The position numbers were made by a program, and so were the translations under genes. From Serratia rubidaea (lineage in GTDB: Bacteria; Pseudomonadota; Gammaproteobacteria; Enterobacterales; Enterobacteriaceae), in assembly GCA_901472405.1 (NCBI GenBank), contig LR590463.1, forward strand, positions 4,402,001 through 4,466,000: a DNA stretch of 64,000 nucleotides, in the 5' to 3' direction. How positions within the stretch are numbered: position 1 is the stretch's first letter; each line of letters opens with the position of its first letter. Below, one piece after another: positions 54,372-64,000 of the stretch. Below the pieces are notes generated by a model that was not told the DNA's origin, searched no databases, and saw only the letters and a program-made list of their open reading frames with translations.

Positions 54372-55713
54372 TTACTGACCGGCGATCTTCATTTCCGGCA
54401 GCAGCACCGAGCCGCACTGAATATTGCTGCGGGTTTCGATATCGCTGCCGACGCTGACAATATTACGCAGCATGTCTTTCAGGTTGCGGCAATGGTGATC
54501 TCGCTGACCGGATACTGGATTTCGCCGTTCTCCACCCAGAAGCCCGCCGCGCCGCGCGAATAATCGCCGGTTACGCCGCTGACGCCCTGGCCCATCAGTT
54601 CGGTCACCACCAGGCCGGTGCCCAGCTGTTTTGAGCATGCCGGCAAAGTCATTGCCCTGGCCGGCAATGCGCCAGTTATGAATGCCGCCCGCGTGGCCGG
54701 TGCTGTGCAGGCCCAGCTTGCGCGCCGCGTAGCTGGTCAGCAGCCAGGTTTGCAGCACGCCGTCCTTCACGATATCGCGACGCTGGGTGCGCACGCCTTC
54801 GCTGTCGAACGGCGTCGAGGCCAGCCCTTTCAGCAGATGCGGGTGCTCTTCAATGGTCAGCCACTCCGGCAGGATCTGCGTGCCGAGCGCGTCCAACAGG
54901 AAGGTGGATTTACGGTAGACGCTGCTGCCGCTGATGGCGCCGACCAGGTGGCCGAACAGCCCGGTCGCCACTTCCGAGGCAAACAGCACCGGCGCCTTCA
55001 TGGTGGCCAGCTTGCGCGGCGCCAGGCGCGACAGAGTGCGACGCGCGCACTCCTGGCCCACCCACTCCGGGCTGGCCAGATCGTTCAGATCGCGGCCGAT
55101 GGTATAGGCGTAATCCCGCTCCATATCGCCCTGATGCTCGGCGATTACGCAGCTGGACAGCGAATGGCGGCTGGAGCAGTAGCTTTGCAGCATGCCGTGG
55201 CTGTTGCCGAACACCTTGATGCCGTAGTGGCTGTTGAAGCTGCCGCCTTCGGTATTGGTGATACGCGCATCAGCGCCCAGCGACGCCTGCTCGGCGCGGG
55301 CCGCCAGTTCGATGCCGCGTTCGGCATCCAGGCTCCGTCGGGTGGAACAGATCGAGATCCGGCGCCTCAAACGCCAGCAGATCCTTTTCCGCCGGGCCGG
55401 CGCAGGGATCCGGCGAGGTGTAGCGGGCAATATCCAGCGCCGCCTGCACGGTGCGCGCAATGGCGTCCGGGCTGAGATCCGTCGACGACGCGCTGCCTTT
55501 ACGCTGCTGATAATAAACGGTAATGCCAGCGCGCCGTCGCTGTTGAACTCGACGTTTTCTTACCTCGCCAAAGCGGGTGCTGACGCTGATGCCGGTGGTT
55601 TTCGTTACGGCGACCTCTGCCGCATCGCAACCGACCGCCGCCAGATCCAGCGCCTGGGAAACCGCGTTTTCCAGCGTCTTGCGCTGCTGTGCAACCTGAG
55701 TGACTACTTTCAT
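54372..55713 (-). CDS. pmbA: Metalloprotease subunit TldE/PmbA (frameshifted)
   Basis: Partner of TldD in the heterodimeric TldD/E protease that matures microcin B17 and degrades CcdA in E. coli. About 447 residues when repaired, from the ATG at 55713 ([18 protein letters not shown]). Conserved blocks: [116 protein letters not shown]. Five indels near 55566, 55531, 55336, 54638 and 54483, all in short runs. Divergent to darP. Confidence 0.92.
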
Positions 55714-55890
55714 CAATCTGCCATAATTTAGAAATCCATAGCCTTGAGTCTAACAGGAAGCGCGTAGAATTTCGCATCTCCGGCGGCAGTATTTAGCGCC
55801 GCAGGCTGCAGGCGGACGCCGCCGCGCCAATTCTTTTGGGGATCGCCGCGGCAACCTGTTAGGATTAGCCTCTTTTTAACGGAGCCTACC

Positions 55891-56489
55891 ATGAAAAAAC
55901 AACCTGAAGACTGGCTCGACGATGTCCCGGACAATGAAAACGAGGACGATGACGAGATTATCTGGGTCAGCAAAAGTGAATTAAACGCGATGCCGAAGCG
56001 TTAAAAGACCTGGGCAGCGAGCTGGTTGATTTGGGGAAAACGCGCTGGAACGCATTCCGCTGGATGACGATCTGCGCGCCGCCATCGAACTGGCGCAAAA
56101 AATTAAGAAAGAGGGCCGTCGCCGCCAGATCCAGCTGATCGGCAAACTGCTGCGCGCCGCGACGTCGAGCGATTCAAACCGCGCTGGACAAGCTGAAAAA
56201 CCGCCATAACCAGCAGGTTTCGCTGTTCCATAAGCTGGAGTCGCTGCGCGATCGTCTGGTCGAGGAAGGGGATGATGCGGTAGCGGCGGTGCTGGAGCTG
56301 TATCCGCAGGCCGATCGCCAGCAGCTGCGCTCGCTGGTGCGCAACGCGCAGAAAGAAAAAGCCGCCAACAAAACGCCCAAGGCTGCCCGTCAGATCTTTC
56401 AGTATCTGCGCGAGCTGGCTGAAGCCGCGAATAAGGCGTCACGGCGTCGCCGGCATCATGGGATGAACCCGCGCGTTCATCCCCGATGA
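55891..56489 (+). CDS. darP: Ribosome biogenesis factor DarP/YjgA (frameshifted)
   Basis: Dual-action 50S biogenesis factor, bound to late pre-50S particles. About 200 residues when repaired: [31 protein letters not shown] (acidic N-terminus), [58 protein letters not shown], then [25 protein letters not shown] and [13 protein letters not shown]. Four missing bases near 55983, 56041, 56160 and 56172. The C-terminus [10 protein letters not shown] is longer than in E. coli. Standard neighbour of pmbA. Confidence 0.92.
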
Positions 56490-56772
56490 TGCGCGGCGGC
56501 GGCGTCGGCTTCACGAATATTGAAATACAGACTGCCTTCCAGCTCTTCTTCCGCCTCTTCAAACAGCAGAATGATCGCGCCAAAACGGCGTTTGCGACGG
56601 TTATCAAGATTGGTGAACTCAATCTCGACGGCAGACCGATCTCTCCGGTCACCACGTCCACAACGCATCCAGATTAGCGCCAAACGTCCCCCAGCGCAAA
56701 CTTATCGGCAAAGTCGCGATAAAACGCCGGCAGGTCAGGGATCTGGCTGAAATCAAACTCTACTTTCCCCAT
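56477..56772 (-). CDS. Barstar-family ribonuclease inhibitor (frameshifted)
   Basis: About 98 residues when repaired. Starts [29 protein letters not shown] at 56772, six bases past the barnase stop. Continues [16 protein letters not shown] then [38 protein letters not shown], which matches E. coli YhcO and Bacillus barstar: helix 2 with NLDALWD is the barnase-binding surface. Three indels near 56685, 56667 and 56645. The 3' end overlaps the end of darP by 13 bases on the opposite strand. Confidence 0.87.
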
Positions 56773-56777
56773 CAAAC

Positions 56778-57236
56778 TCACTCCACCCGAATGAAGTTTT
56801 TGTAGTGATCGCGCGTCACGAATATCAGGCCGTCGCTGGAATACAGCAGCCGATCGGCGCCGCGGCGGCCGCAGCGGTAGTTGATATCCGCTTCACGCCA
56901 TACCCGCTTATGGGCGTTCGGCAGTCGCCCTTCCCGGTTTGAGAAGCGATCGCCGCCAATCGCCTTGCCCGGCAGCACGCTGCACAGATTACCGCTGCGT
57001 GCGTCCCAGCCCTGCTCCCGCGCCTGCGCTTGCTGATGTAGTAGTCCGGCAAACGCTGATGCCGCTGCAAATAACTCACTACCCGATGCTGCTGCGTCAG
57101 CTGGTCGATGCTTTCGCTCGCCCGCTCGGCCACCGCCGGCACGTTGGAAATCGCCCGATCGTCGGTACCGCGCAGCATGTTTAAACCCAGCCACCGCCAC
57201 GGCGATCGCTATCGCCACGAGAATCCGCTTATTCAT
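56778..57236 (-). CDS. Secreted barnase-type guanyl ribonuclease (frameshifted)
   Basis: About 152 residues when repaired. N-terminal signal/anchor MNKRILVAIAIAVAVAGL, a linker, then the ribonuclease domain: SIDQLTQQHRVVSYLQRHQRLPDYYISK, CSVLPGKAIGGDRFSNREGRLP, WREADINYRCGRRGADRLLYSSDGLIFVTRDHY. The barnase active site is kept: Arg in SNREG, Glu in WREADINY, Arg in GADR, His in RDHY. Extra T near 57178 and a missing base near 57034 break the frame. Its inhibitor gene follows directly. Confidence 0.87.
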   Translation of the reverse strand: MNKRILVAIAIAVAVAGFKHAARYRRSGDFQRAGGGRAGERKHRPADAAASGSELFAAASAFAGLLHQQAQAREQGWDARSGNLCSVLPGKAIGGDRFSNREGRLPNAHKRVWREADINYRCGRRGADRLLYSSDGLIFVTRDHYKNFIRVE

Positions 57237-57529
57237 TACTTTCCCTGACATCCGGGCCGCTTGGCCCCTGTTTTATATAAATGAATATTATGAATGAAAG
57301 ATGAACGTCGCGTAAACCTTTCCTGTCGGGAAGCATTACGCGGCCGAAGACGTCACCCGCGCTCCGCTGCCGGTTATCATGCCATTTTACAGCGGTGCTG
57401 ACACGCGCAACCGCCCCGCCAACGGCGCTCACCACAGAGAAACGACTCTTTTTTCAGTATAGTCTTAGAGGAACGGCCAGGCAGCACGCGCCGGCCCGAT
57501 CGGCGCCGGCAGCGTGCAAAAGCGCAGGA

Positions 57530-59496
57530 TTAATCAATTAACGCGTGGCGATAACGGTGCAGCATATCCGCCAGACGGCGCACCGGGCCGGTGACGCTGA
57601 GCGGCGCATGGTTATCCACCAGCTTCTGCTGATATTCGTTCATTTCGTTAAGCAGACGATCGTAGTAATACGCCCGCTTCACCTCATTTTTGGCGCTGAC
57701 CACGCGGTCGGCGGTGCGGCGGATCTGCCGGTGGAACACCGACAGCTCTTCGCTGGCGGGGATCTCGGTACGCTGCATCCGCTGGTGCGCAATAATCAGG
57801 TTCAGCGCCAGACGGTATTTGGCAATATCGTTGGGGAACATCATCAGCAGCTGGTTCAGCTGCTGGTACAGCGCCGGCAGATGGTTTTCCCGCCGCTTGG
57901 CCGCCTTGGTGGTCAGGGCCGACACCGCGCTGCTGACAAAGCTGTTCAGCAAGGTACGGCCGGTGCGCTCGCGCGAGTTATCGCGGATCAGCAACAGCAC
58001 CATCAAACCGACGCAGCTGCCCAGGAACTGGCCGATAGAGGCATCGAGGAACTGCGTGACGTTAAACTCCATCGGGTTGCTGAGCACCAGAATATTGATG
58101 GTGCCCGCCAGCGTCCCCAGCGACCCCAGCCGCCGCTTCTGCACCTCAATGCCGATGATAAACGCCAGTAATCCCAGACTGAGGCAGAGCAGCAGAATGC
58201 TTTGCTGCGTCGCCGGGATGATCACCATAAAGTACAGCGCCCCCAGCGGTATCGCCACCAGCATGCCCAGCACAAAATCCATCGCCACCATGCGCGGGTT
58301 CGGCGTACGCATCGCCAGCGAGGTGATTACCGCGATAATCACCATAAAGCCGCTGCCGGAGGTCCAGCCGGTCCACAGCCACAGCAGGCAGCCCAGCGCG
58401 GTGGCGGTAAAGGTGCGCAGGCCGTTGATCATCGCGTGGTGCCCCTCCGCCGAAGCCGGTTTGATCTCGACCTCGGTACTGAGGATATCCTCCTCCACGC
58501 CGCTGATGCTGCTGTTGGTATGCACGCCTTTCGCCAGCAGCAGGTAGCGGGTGGCCGCGCCGACCCAGCTGGACACCGTTAACAGCGTGTCATCGGTGCG
58601 ATGCACCGTCAGCACCTGGCGCATCAGCTTCATGCGACGGTGGATCTCCTGCGGCGTCTCCGCCGGCTCCATCAGCAGTTCACGCAGCCGTTCGCTCAGC
58701 GCATCCGGGTGGTTAAGCAGAATCAGGTAGGTTTCACAGGCCTGGGTGATCAACGTCAGCGACAGCGTATGCAGCGCGCGCACCCGGCGGTTGACCTTCT
58801 GCCAGCGCGAGGACTCCATCATCAGGCTGCTGCGCATGCCGTTCAGCGCGGTGGCGCCCTTCACCAGGTTGCCCCAGGCGCGGTCGATATCGTCCTTCTC
58901 CGCATTGCTGATACACATCTGCAACAGCTGATACTGCTGCACCAGCAGGTTATCCACCGCCCTATCGATATCCTGTTTGATCGAGCGCGGGGAGAACAGC
59001 AGGTCCGCCAGCACCGCGCTGACGATCCCCAGCACGATCTCGCTGCAGCGCTCCACGGCGAACTGCGGCGCCTCCAGCAGGTGCGACTCGCTGGTGGCCA
59101 CAGTGACGATAATGATCAGTGCGGTATAGCCCGCCAGCCCCCAGGCGTACGAGTTTTCCACCTTGATAAGCGAAGAGATCCAGGTGCAGACGCCGGCCCA
59201 GATGCAGCACAGCAGCAGCATCACCACCGGCGCGCGCGCGGTGGTGACGATAATCAGCAGGCCGACAAAGCAGCCGATAAAGGTGCCGATAATACGCAGC
59301 CAGCCGCGGTGGCGGATCGCGCCGGAAAACGGCTCGCCGCGGCGGCAAAGGCCGGGCCGGCGGCGACGATGGCGGCGGTCATCGCCGACCAGCGCGGTGT
59401 TTCCAGATTGAGGTGAAAGCCGACAAACAGCGCGAAGACGATCGCAAAGCTCAGTTTGAACGCAAACCTCAGGCGGATAAAGGTGGGGTTATTCAT
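57530..59496 (-). CDS. aaeB: p-Hydroxybenzoic acid efflux pump subunit AaeB (frameshifted)
   Basis: Inner-membrane aromatic carboxylic acid efflux protein of the FUSC family. About 655 residues when repaired. Two sets of membrane helices (about 10-165 and 355-490) with cytoplasmic domains after each; conserved [87 protein letters not shown] missing G near 59340 breaks the frame at AGPAFAAGGEPF. Start overlaps the aaeA stop (TAATG). Last gene of aaeXAB. Confidence 0.93.
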
Positions 59497-60431
59497 TAAC
59501 CGAACTCACGCAGCCGGTGCATCAGCTTGACGAACGGCGACTCGCGATCGCTATCGCGGTCGTTCTGACCGGTGATAACCACGGTCGCCGTGGTGCCGGC
59601 AGGGTACGGATGCTGCTGGTCTTTCGGATCCAGCATGATTTTTACCGGCACGCGCTGCGCCAGACGCACCCACTCCAGGTTGCTGTCGATGGAGGCCAGC
59701 CCCTTGCTGTCATTGGTGCTGCTGCTGTTGTTCACCGCCGCCGCCACGCTGTCCACCGTACCGTGCATAATGCGGTTGCTGCCAAGCGGCGTAATTTCCG
59801 CGCGGTCGCCGCGGTTCAGGCCGTGCAGCTTGGTCTCTTCCATATAGGCCAGAATATAAAAGGTGTTCTTTTTCACCAACGCCACCGCCGTGGAGCCGCG
59901 GGTAATAAAATCACCGGCGTGTACGGTCAGGTTGGTGATCCAGCCGTCTGCCGGCGCGCGCACCGTGGTGCGTTCCAGATCGAGTTTGGCCTGGTCGCGC
60001 ACCGCAATTGCTTTCGCCAGCTGGTGCTGGGCGGTCTCCAGCGCATTGCTGGCCTGTTCGATCTCTTCACGCGACATGGCGTCAACGCCCAGACGCACGC
60101 GGCGGCTCGCCTCACGCTTTTTCTCGGCGGTCAGCGCCTGGTAATAAGCCACGTCGGCGCTGGCTTCCGCCAACGCCTGCTGATAGCGCGGCTGATCGAC
60201 CACAAACAGCACCTGGTCTTTTGTCACCAGCTGGTTGTCCGTTACCCGCACATCGCTCAGCAGGCCGCTGACGTCCGGCGCGATCGCCACCACGTCGGCG
60301 GTAAACTTGGCGTCACGCGTCCACGGCGACTCGGTATAGAACACCCAGGCCTTGAAGACGGCGATAATCCCCAGCAGGACAAGAATCAAAGTGATCGCGA
60401 TTCTGGCTATTTTTATCGAAAAAGTTTTCAC
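59496..60431 (-). CDS. aaeA: p-Hydroxybenzoic acid efflux pump membrane-fusion subunit AaeA
   Basis: Periplasmic adaptor for AaeB. 311 residues from the GTG at 60431 ([15 protein letters not shown]) with GAGG seven bases upstream; an ATG five codons earlier would overlap aaeX. N-terminal anchor (about 7-28), barrel-hairpin-barrel of HlyD type: [22 protein letters not shown], a coiled-coil hairpin (about 85-135), [24 protein letters not shown]. Seven bases past aaeX. Confidence 0.94.
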   Translation of the reverse strand: MKTFSIKIARIAITLILVLLGIIAVFKAWVFYTESPWTRDAKFTADVVAIAPDVSGLLSDVRVTDNQLVTKDQVLFVVDQPRYQQALAEASADVAYYQALTAEKKREASRRVRLGVDAMSREEIEQASNALETAQHQLAKAIAVRDQAKLDLERTTVRAPADGWITNLTVHAGDFITRGSTAVALVKKNTFYILAYMEETKLHGLNRGDRAEITPLGSNRIMHGTVDSVAAAVNNSSSTNDSKGLASIDSNLEWVRLAQRVPVKIMLDPKDQQHPYPAGTTATVVITGQNDRDSDRESPFVKLMHRLREFG

Positions 60432-60438
60432 AGCGACC

Positions 60439-60642
60439 TCAAACAAAAAGACACGAAATCAGATAAAACAGGCAGCAATACAGCGCGGTGTTGAACAGCG
60501 CCGGATGCCAGACAAAATCATAAATACCGGTCGGCTGCAGCAGCCGACGCAGCACAAAAAACAGCGCCAGCGACACAATCAATTCGAAAAACACCGGGGG
60601 AAACGACAGTCCGAAGATGACCATCACCGGAAGCAAACTCAT
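60439..60642 (-). CDS. aaeX: AaeX small membrane protein (DUF1656)
   Basis: 67 residues from the ATG at 60642 ([35 protein letters not shown], in parts), two membrane helices. First gene of aaeXAB, function not firmly known. Just downstream of the divergent aaeR control region. Confidence 0.92.
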   Translation of the reverse strand: MSLLPVMVIFGLSFPPVFFELIVSLALFFVLRRLLQPTGIYDFVWHPALFNTALYCCLFYLISCLFV

Positions 60643-60976
60643 CATTTTTTCCTTATTGTTTACTACACCGGGGAAGACAGGTTTTACTCATATTTGTTCA
60701 CATTACATTTACATTTTAGCGAATGCACGCCACAACTCATGCCCAGACAGGTTGTCCAGGCTATAAACCTGAAAAAAGGTTAAACTCAAGGCATACATCC
60801 GCGATAAGAAAGTGCGAGGGCAACCGGGTCGCGCTGCAACGGACGCATCACGCAGCATCTGATATACCACGCTTCGGCGCACGAAGTTTTTACACCCGGC
60901 ACTGGTTATATTAGCCTGCTTACTATCAAGCCATCAACAATCTGTGATCTAAATCACTTTTAAGCCAGAGTGAATA
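60643..60976. other. Divergent control region of aaeXAB and aaeR
   Basis: 334 bases with no supported gene. AT-rich stretch CATTACATTTACATTTTAGC (60701-60720) near aaeX is a likely promoter part. LysR-type regulators such as AaeR bind T-N11-A sites in such regions, but I cannot pick one. A CRP-like site near aaeR is listed separately. Confidence 0.55.
60943..60958 (+). promoter_or_regulatory. CRP-like binding site upstream of aaeR
   Basis: TGTGATCTAAATCACT fits the CRP consensus TGTGA-N6-TCACA except the last base. Centred 26 bases before the aaeR start codon, it might act as activator or repressor depending on the unknown start of transcription. Confidence 0.5.
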
Positions 60977-61888
60977 ATGGAAAGACTAAAACGGATGTCG
61001 GTGTACGCCAAAGTGGTTGAGTGCGGTTCATTTACCGCCGCCGCGCGCCAGTTGGGCATGAGCGTATCATCCATCAGCCAGACAGTGTCCAAACTGGAAA
61101 ATGATTTACAGGTCAAGTTGCTCAACCGCAGCACGCGCAGCATCGGCCTGACGGAAGCGGGTAAAATCTACTATCAGGGTTGCCGCCGCATGCTGCTGGA
61201 AGCCATCGAGGTGCACGAGCAGCTGTACGCCTTCAATAATACGCCTACCGGCAATTTACGCATCGGCAGTTCGTCAACCATGGCACAAAATGTGCTGGCC
61301 ACCATGACCGCCGACATGCTCAAGGAGTATCCCGGCCTGAAGGTGAACCTGGTCACCGGCATTCCGGCGCCCGATCTGATCGCCGACGGGCTGGATGTGG
61401 TGATCCGCGTCGGCGCGCTGCAGGATTCCAGCCTGTTCTCCAAACGGCTTGGCTCGATGCCGATGGTGGTGTGCGCCGCCAGAAGTTACCTGGCCGCCCA
61501 CGGCACGCCGAGCACCCCCAGCGATTTGGCGAATTTTTCCTGGCTGGAGTACAGCGTACGGCCGGACAGCGAGTTTGAGCTGATCGCCCCAGAGGGCATC
61601 AGCACGCGCATTTCACCGCAGGGGCGCTTTGTCACCAACGATTCGCAGACCATGATCCGCTGGCTGAAAGCCGGCGCCGGCATCGCCTATGCGCCGCTGA
61701 TGTGGGTGATCGACGAAATCAAACGCGGCGAAGTGGAAATTCTGTTCAAACGCTATCACTCCGATCCGCGACCGGTGTACGCGCTGTATACCGAAAAGGA
61801 CAAGCTGCCGCTGAAAGTGCAGGTCTGCATCGACTACCTGACCGAATACTTCCAAAAAGTCGGCGAGCTTTATCAGGGCTACCGCTGA
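60977..61888 (+). CDS. aaeR: LysR-family regulator AaeR
   Basis: Activator of aaeXAB in response to aromatic carboxylic acids. 303 residues. N-terminal winged HTH (FTAAARQLGMSVSSISQTVSKLENDLQVKLLNRSTRSIGLTEAG, in parts), C-terminal effector domain with LRIGSSSTMAQNVLATM and a hinge. Divergent from aaeX with a 334-base gap, as in E. coli. Confidence 0.93.
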   Translation: MERLKRMSVYAKVVECGSFTAAARQLGMSVSSISQTVSKLENDLQVKLLNRSTRSIGLTEAGKIYYQGCRRMLLEAIEVHEQLYAFNNTPTGNLRIGSSSTMAQNVLATMTADMLKEYPGLKVNLVTGIPAPDLIADGLDVVIRVGALQDSSLFSKRLGSMPMVVCAARSYLAAHGTPSTPSDLANFSWLEYSVRPDSEFELIAPEGISTRISPQGRFVTNDSQTMIRWLKAGAGIAYAPLMWVIDEIKRGEVEILFKRYHSDPRPVYALYTEKDKLPLKVQVCIDYLTEYFQKVGELYQGYR

Positions 61889-61904
61889 CGTCGCCGCCAT
61901 GCAA

Positions 61905-61940
61905 GACAAAAAAATACCGGCCAGGCTGAACCTGACCGGC
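61905..61940 (-). terminator. Intrinsic terminator of tldD
   Basis: On the minus strand CCGGTCAGG / CCTGGCCGG stem (one G-T pair) with loop TTCAG, then TATTTTTTTG. About 30 bases past the tldD stop and 17 past aaeR on the other strand. Confidence 0.85.
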
Positions 61941-61972
61941 ATCACAGGGGATCATACGCTGGCGGGTAACGC

Positions 61973-63417
61973 TTACGCGGTGCCGCCCACCGTCAGGTTG
62001 TCCAGCTTCAGCGTCGGCTGACCGACGCCCACCGGTACGCTCTGCCCCTCTTTGCCGCAGACGCCGACGCCTTTATCCAGCGCCAGATCGTTGCCGACCA
62101 TTGAGATCTGCTGCATCGCCTCAATGCCGGAGCCAATCAGCGTCGCGCCCTTCACCGGCTTGGTGATGCGCCCTTTTTCAATCAGGTAGGCTTCCGAGGT
62201 GGAGAAGACGAATTTCCCGGAGGTGATATCCACCTGCCCGCCGCCGAAGTTCGGCGCATACAGGCCGTACTCCACGCTGGCGATAATCTCTTCCGGCGTC
62301 GACTGGCCGGCCAGCATATAGGTGTTGGTCATGCGCGGCATCGGCAAATGCGCATAGGATTCACGGCGGCCGTTGCCGGTCGGCGCCACGCCCATCAGGC
62401 GCGCATTCAGCTTGTCCTGCATATAGCCCTTCAGCACGCCGTTTTCGATCAGCACGTTATACTGGCCGGGCACGCCTTCATCATCGATAGCCAGCGAGCC
62501 GCGACGCCCCTGCATGGTGCCATCATCCACTACGGTGCAAAGTTCCGATGCCACCAGTTGCCCCATCTGTCCGCTGAACACCGAGGAACCGCGGCGGTTG
62601 AAGTCACCTTCCAGGCCGTGGCCGACCGCCTCATGCAGCAGCACGCCGGCCAGCCGGCGCCCAGCACCACCGGCATGCCGCCCGCCGGCGCGGCAACCGC
62701 CGACAGGTTGACCAGCGCCATGCGCACCGCCTCTTTGGCGAAGGCGTCGGCGCGCACTTCGCCGTCGACCGTTTCCAGGAAATAGTCATAGCCGAAGCGG
62801 CCGCCGCCGCCGCTGGAGCCGCGTTCACGCTTGCCGTCTTCCTCCACCAGCACGCTGACCGAAAGGCGCACCAGCGGACGCACGTCCGCCGCCAGCGTGC
62901 CGTCGGTGGCCGCCACCAGCACCTGCTCATACACGCCGGTGACGCTGGCGGTCACTTCCTGCACGCGCGGGTCGGCGGCGCGGGCGACCTTGTCCACCCG
63001 GTGCAGCAGGGCGATTTTCTCTTCACGCGGCAGGCTCTGCAGCGGATCGAGCAGCGGATACAGCGCCTGATGGCGAATTTCGCCCAGCGTATGCGCCCGG
63101 CCGTCGCCCTGCTCGCGCACGATGCTGCGCGCGGCCTGGGCGCTCTGGTTCAGCGCGTTCAGGGTAATCTGGTCGGCATAGGCAAAGCCGGTTTTCTCAC
63201 CGCTGACGGCGCGCACGCCGACGCCCTGATCGATATTGTAAGAGCCGTCCTTGATGATGCCGTCTTCAATCACCCAGGCTTCGTGATAGCTGGACTGGAA
63301 ATAGAGGTCGGCATAGTCGAGTCGGCGCTCGGCCAGCTGCCCCAATACCGTATGCAGGTCTTGATGACTCAGCTTATTAGCAGTAAGTAACTGCTCACTG
63401 ACAAGCGTCAGGCTCAT
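61973..63417 (-). CDS. tldD: Metalloprotease TldD (frameshifted)
   Basis: Catalytic subunit of the TldD/E protease. About 481 residues when repaired, from the ATG at 63417 ([21 protein letters not shown]). Zinc motif [11 protein letters not shown] (HExxxH), [77 protein letters not shown] missing G near 62652 ([11 protein letters not shown]) breaks the frame. Its partner tldE is about 7 kb away in this window. Follows the nitrilase gene by seven bases. Confidence 0.94.
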
Positions 63418-63424
63418 AATTTTT

Positions 63425-64000
63425 TCACTCTTGATTGGAGGATTTAGCTTCAGACGGCGCCTGCAGCGACGTCTGGAATCGGTTGTGTTGCCGCACCGGC
63501 ATCTTGCCGCGTATGGTGTGCAGCACCTCGGTGTCGACACGTACTTTAATCGGCGACACGGAATCGGGGTTTTCTTTCATAATATTCCCCCAGCCGTCCA
63601 CCGCCATGGTATGGCCCCAGGTACGGCGCGTCTGGCCATGACGCCCGACCTGCGCGGGCGCCAGGATCACGCACTGGTTCTCAATCGCCCGGGCGCGCAG
63701 CAGAATCTCCCAGTGCGCTTCACCGGTCACGCGGGTAAAGGCGGACGGGACGGAAATCAGCTCCGCGCCCCGATCGCGCAGCGCCTGATACAGCCCGGGG
63801 AAGCGCAGATCATAACAGATCGTCATCCCGAGACGGCCGACCGGCGTATCCACCACCGTCAGCTGCTGGCCATGCTGATAGGTATCCGACTCGCGGTAAT
63901 GGGTATGCACGTCGTTGATATCGACATCGAACATATGCAGCTTATCGTAACGGGCGCGCAGCTCGCCCTGCTCGTCGAACAGCAGGCTGCTGGTGGTGAG
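63425..64000 (-). CDS. Carbon-nitrogen hydrolase (nitrilase family), 5' part outside the window
   Basis: C-terminal 191 residues; the frame is open at the right edge ([28 protein letters not shown]). Catalytic Lys in [11 protein letters not shown] and Cys in [16 protein letters not shown] are visible; the catalytic Glu lies outside. [32 protein letters not shown] is typical of the Nit family, which includes deaminated glutathione amidase, though the substrate here is open. Seven bases upstream of tldD, so cotranscribed. Confidence 0.9.
   Translation of the reverse strand, partial: LTTSSLLFDEQGELRARYDKLHMFDVDINDVHTHYRESDTYQHGQQLTVVDTPVGRLGMTICYDLRFPGLYQALRDRGAELISVPSAFTRVTGEAHWEILLRARAIENQCVILAPAQVGRHGQTRRTWGHTMAVDGWGNIMKENPDSVSPIKVRVDTEVLHTIRGKMPVRQHNRFQTSLQAPSEAKSSNQE

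Overview
The window is chromosomal DNA from a GC-rich (roughly 60%) enterobacterium. Protein sequences and gene order resemble E. coli but are closest in character to Serratia (S. marcescens-like); this is inferred from recalled sequences, not from a search. No rRNA or tRNA gene is seen. Two RNA genes are clear: rnpB (RNase P RNA, minus strand) and the small RNA arcZ next to arcB.

Layout. 1-2600: end of the nitrate reductase operon (narH-narJ-narI). 2650-3030: rnpB. 3060-12700: rsmI, then lpoA-yraN-diaA-dolP, the elbB-mtgA pair, arcZ/arcB and yhcC. 12683-13400: a long gltB control region with NtrC-like boxes. 13400-19300: gltB-gltD. 19400-26600: sspA-sspB, rplM-rpsI, zapE, zapG, degQ, degS. 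26600-27290: an AT-rich island with an orphan double-glycine microcin gene. 27290-40650: the large envelope block murA, ibaG, mlaFEDCB, yrbG-kdsD-kdsC-lptCAB-rpoN-hpf-ptsN-rapZ-npr. 40670-42170: a lower-GC accessory pair (glycine-zipper protein plus a small membrane protein). 42275-51221: a ten-gene accessory operon resembling the poorly characterised EF_0829-EF_0839/AHA_3910-3917 cluster, with its PRD regulator. 51700-64000: rnk, a TauE/SafE permease and AraC regulator, cybC, tldE (pmbA), darP, a barnase/barstar pair, aaeXAB with aaeR, tldD, and the end of a nitrilase-family gene.

How the genes work together. The kds/lpt/mla/mur genes form one outer-membrane biogenesis block (Kdo synthesis, LPS transport, lipid asymmetry, peptidoglycan precursor). 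rpoN-hpf-ptsN-rapZ-npr is the nitrogen-PTS cluster. The accessory operon combines a PRD protein, four small or membrane proteins of unknown biochemistry, an amidohydrolase, a DgaE-type ammonia-lyase, a DgaF-type aldolase and a secreted lactonase. I read it as a PTS-like uptake and breakdown route for an amino-sugar acid or its lactone.

Data quality. About two dozen genes, including essential ones (murA, lptB, and the broadly conserved gltB, gltD and rpoN), carry single-base insertions or deletions, mostly in short homopolymers, with clean homology continuing in the next frame. These are most likely sequencing or assembly errors. I give full-length gene spans and mark the breaks. An apparent RapZ-NPr fusion is one of these artefacts.
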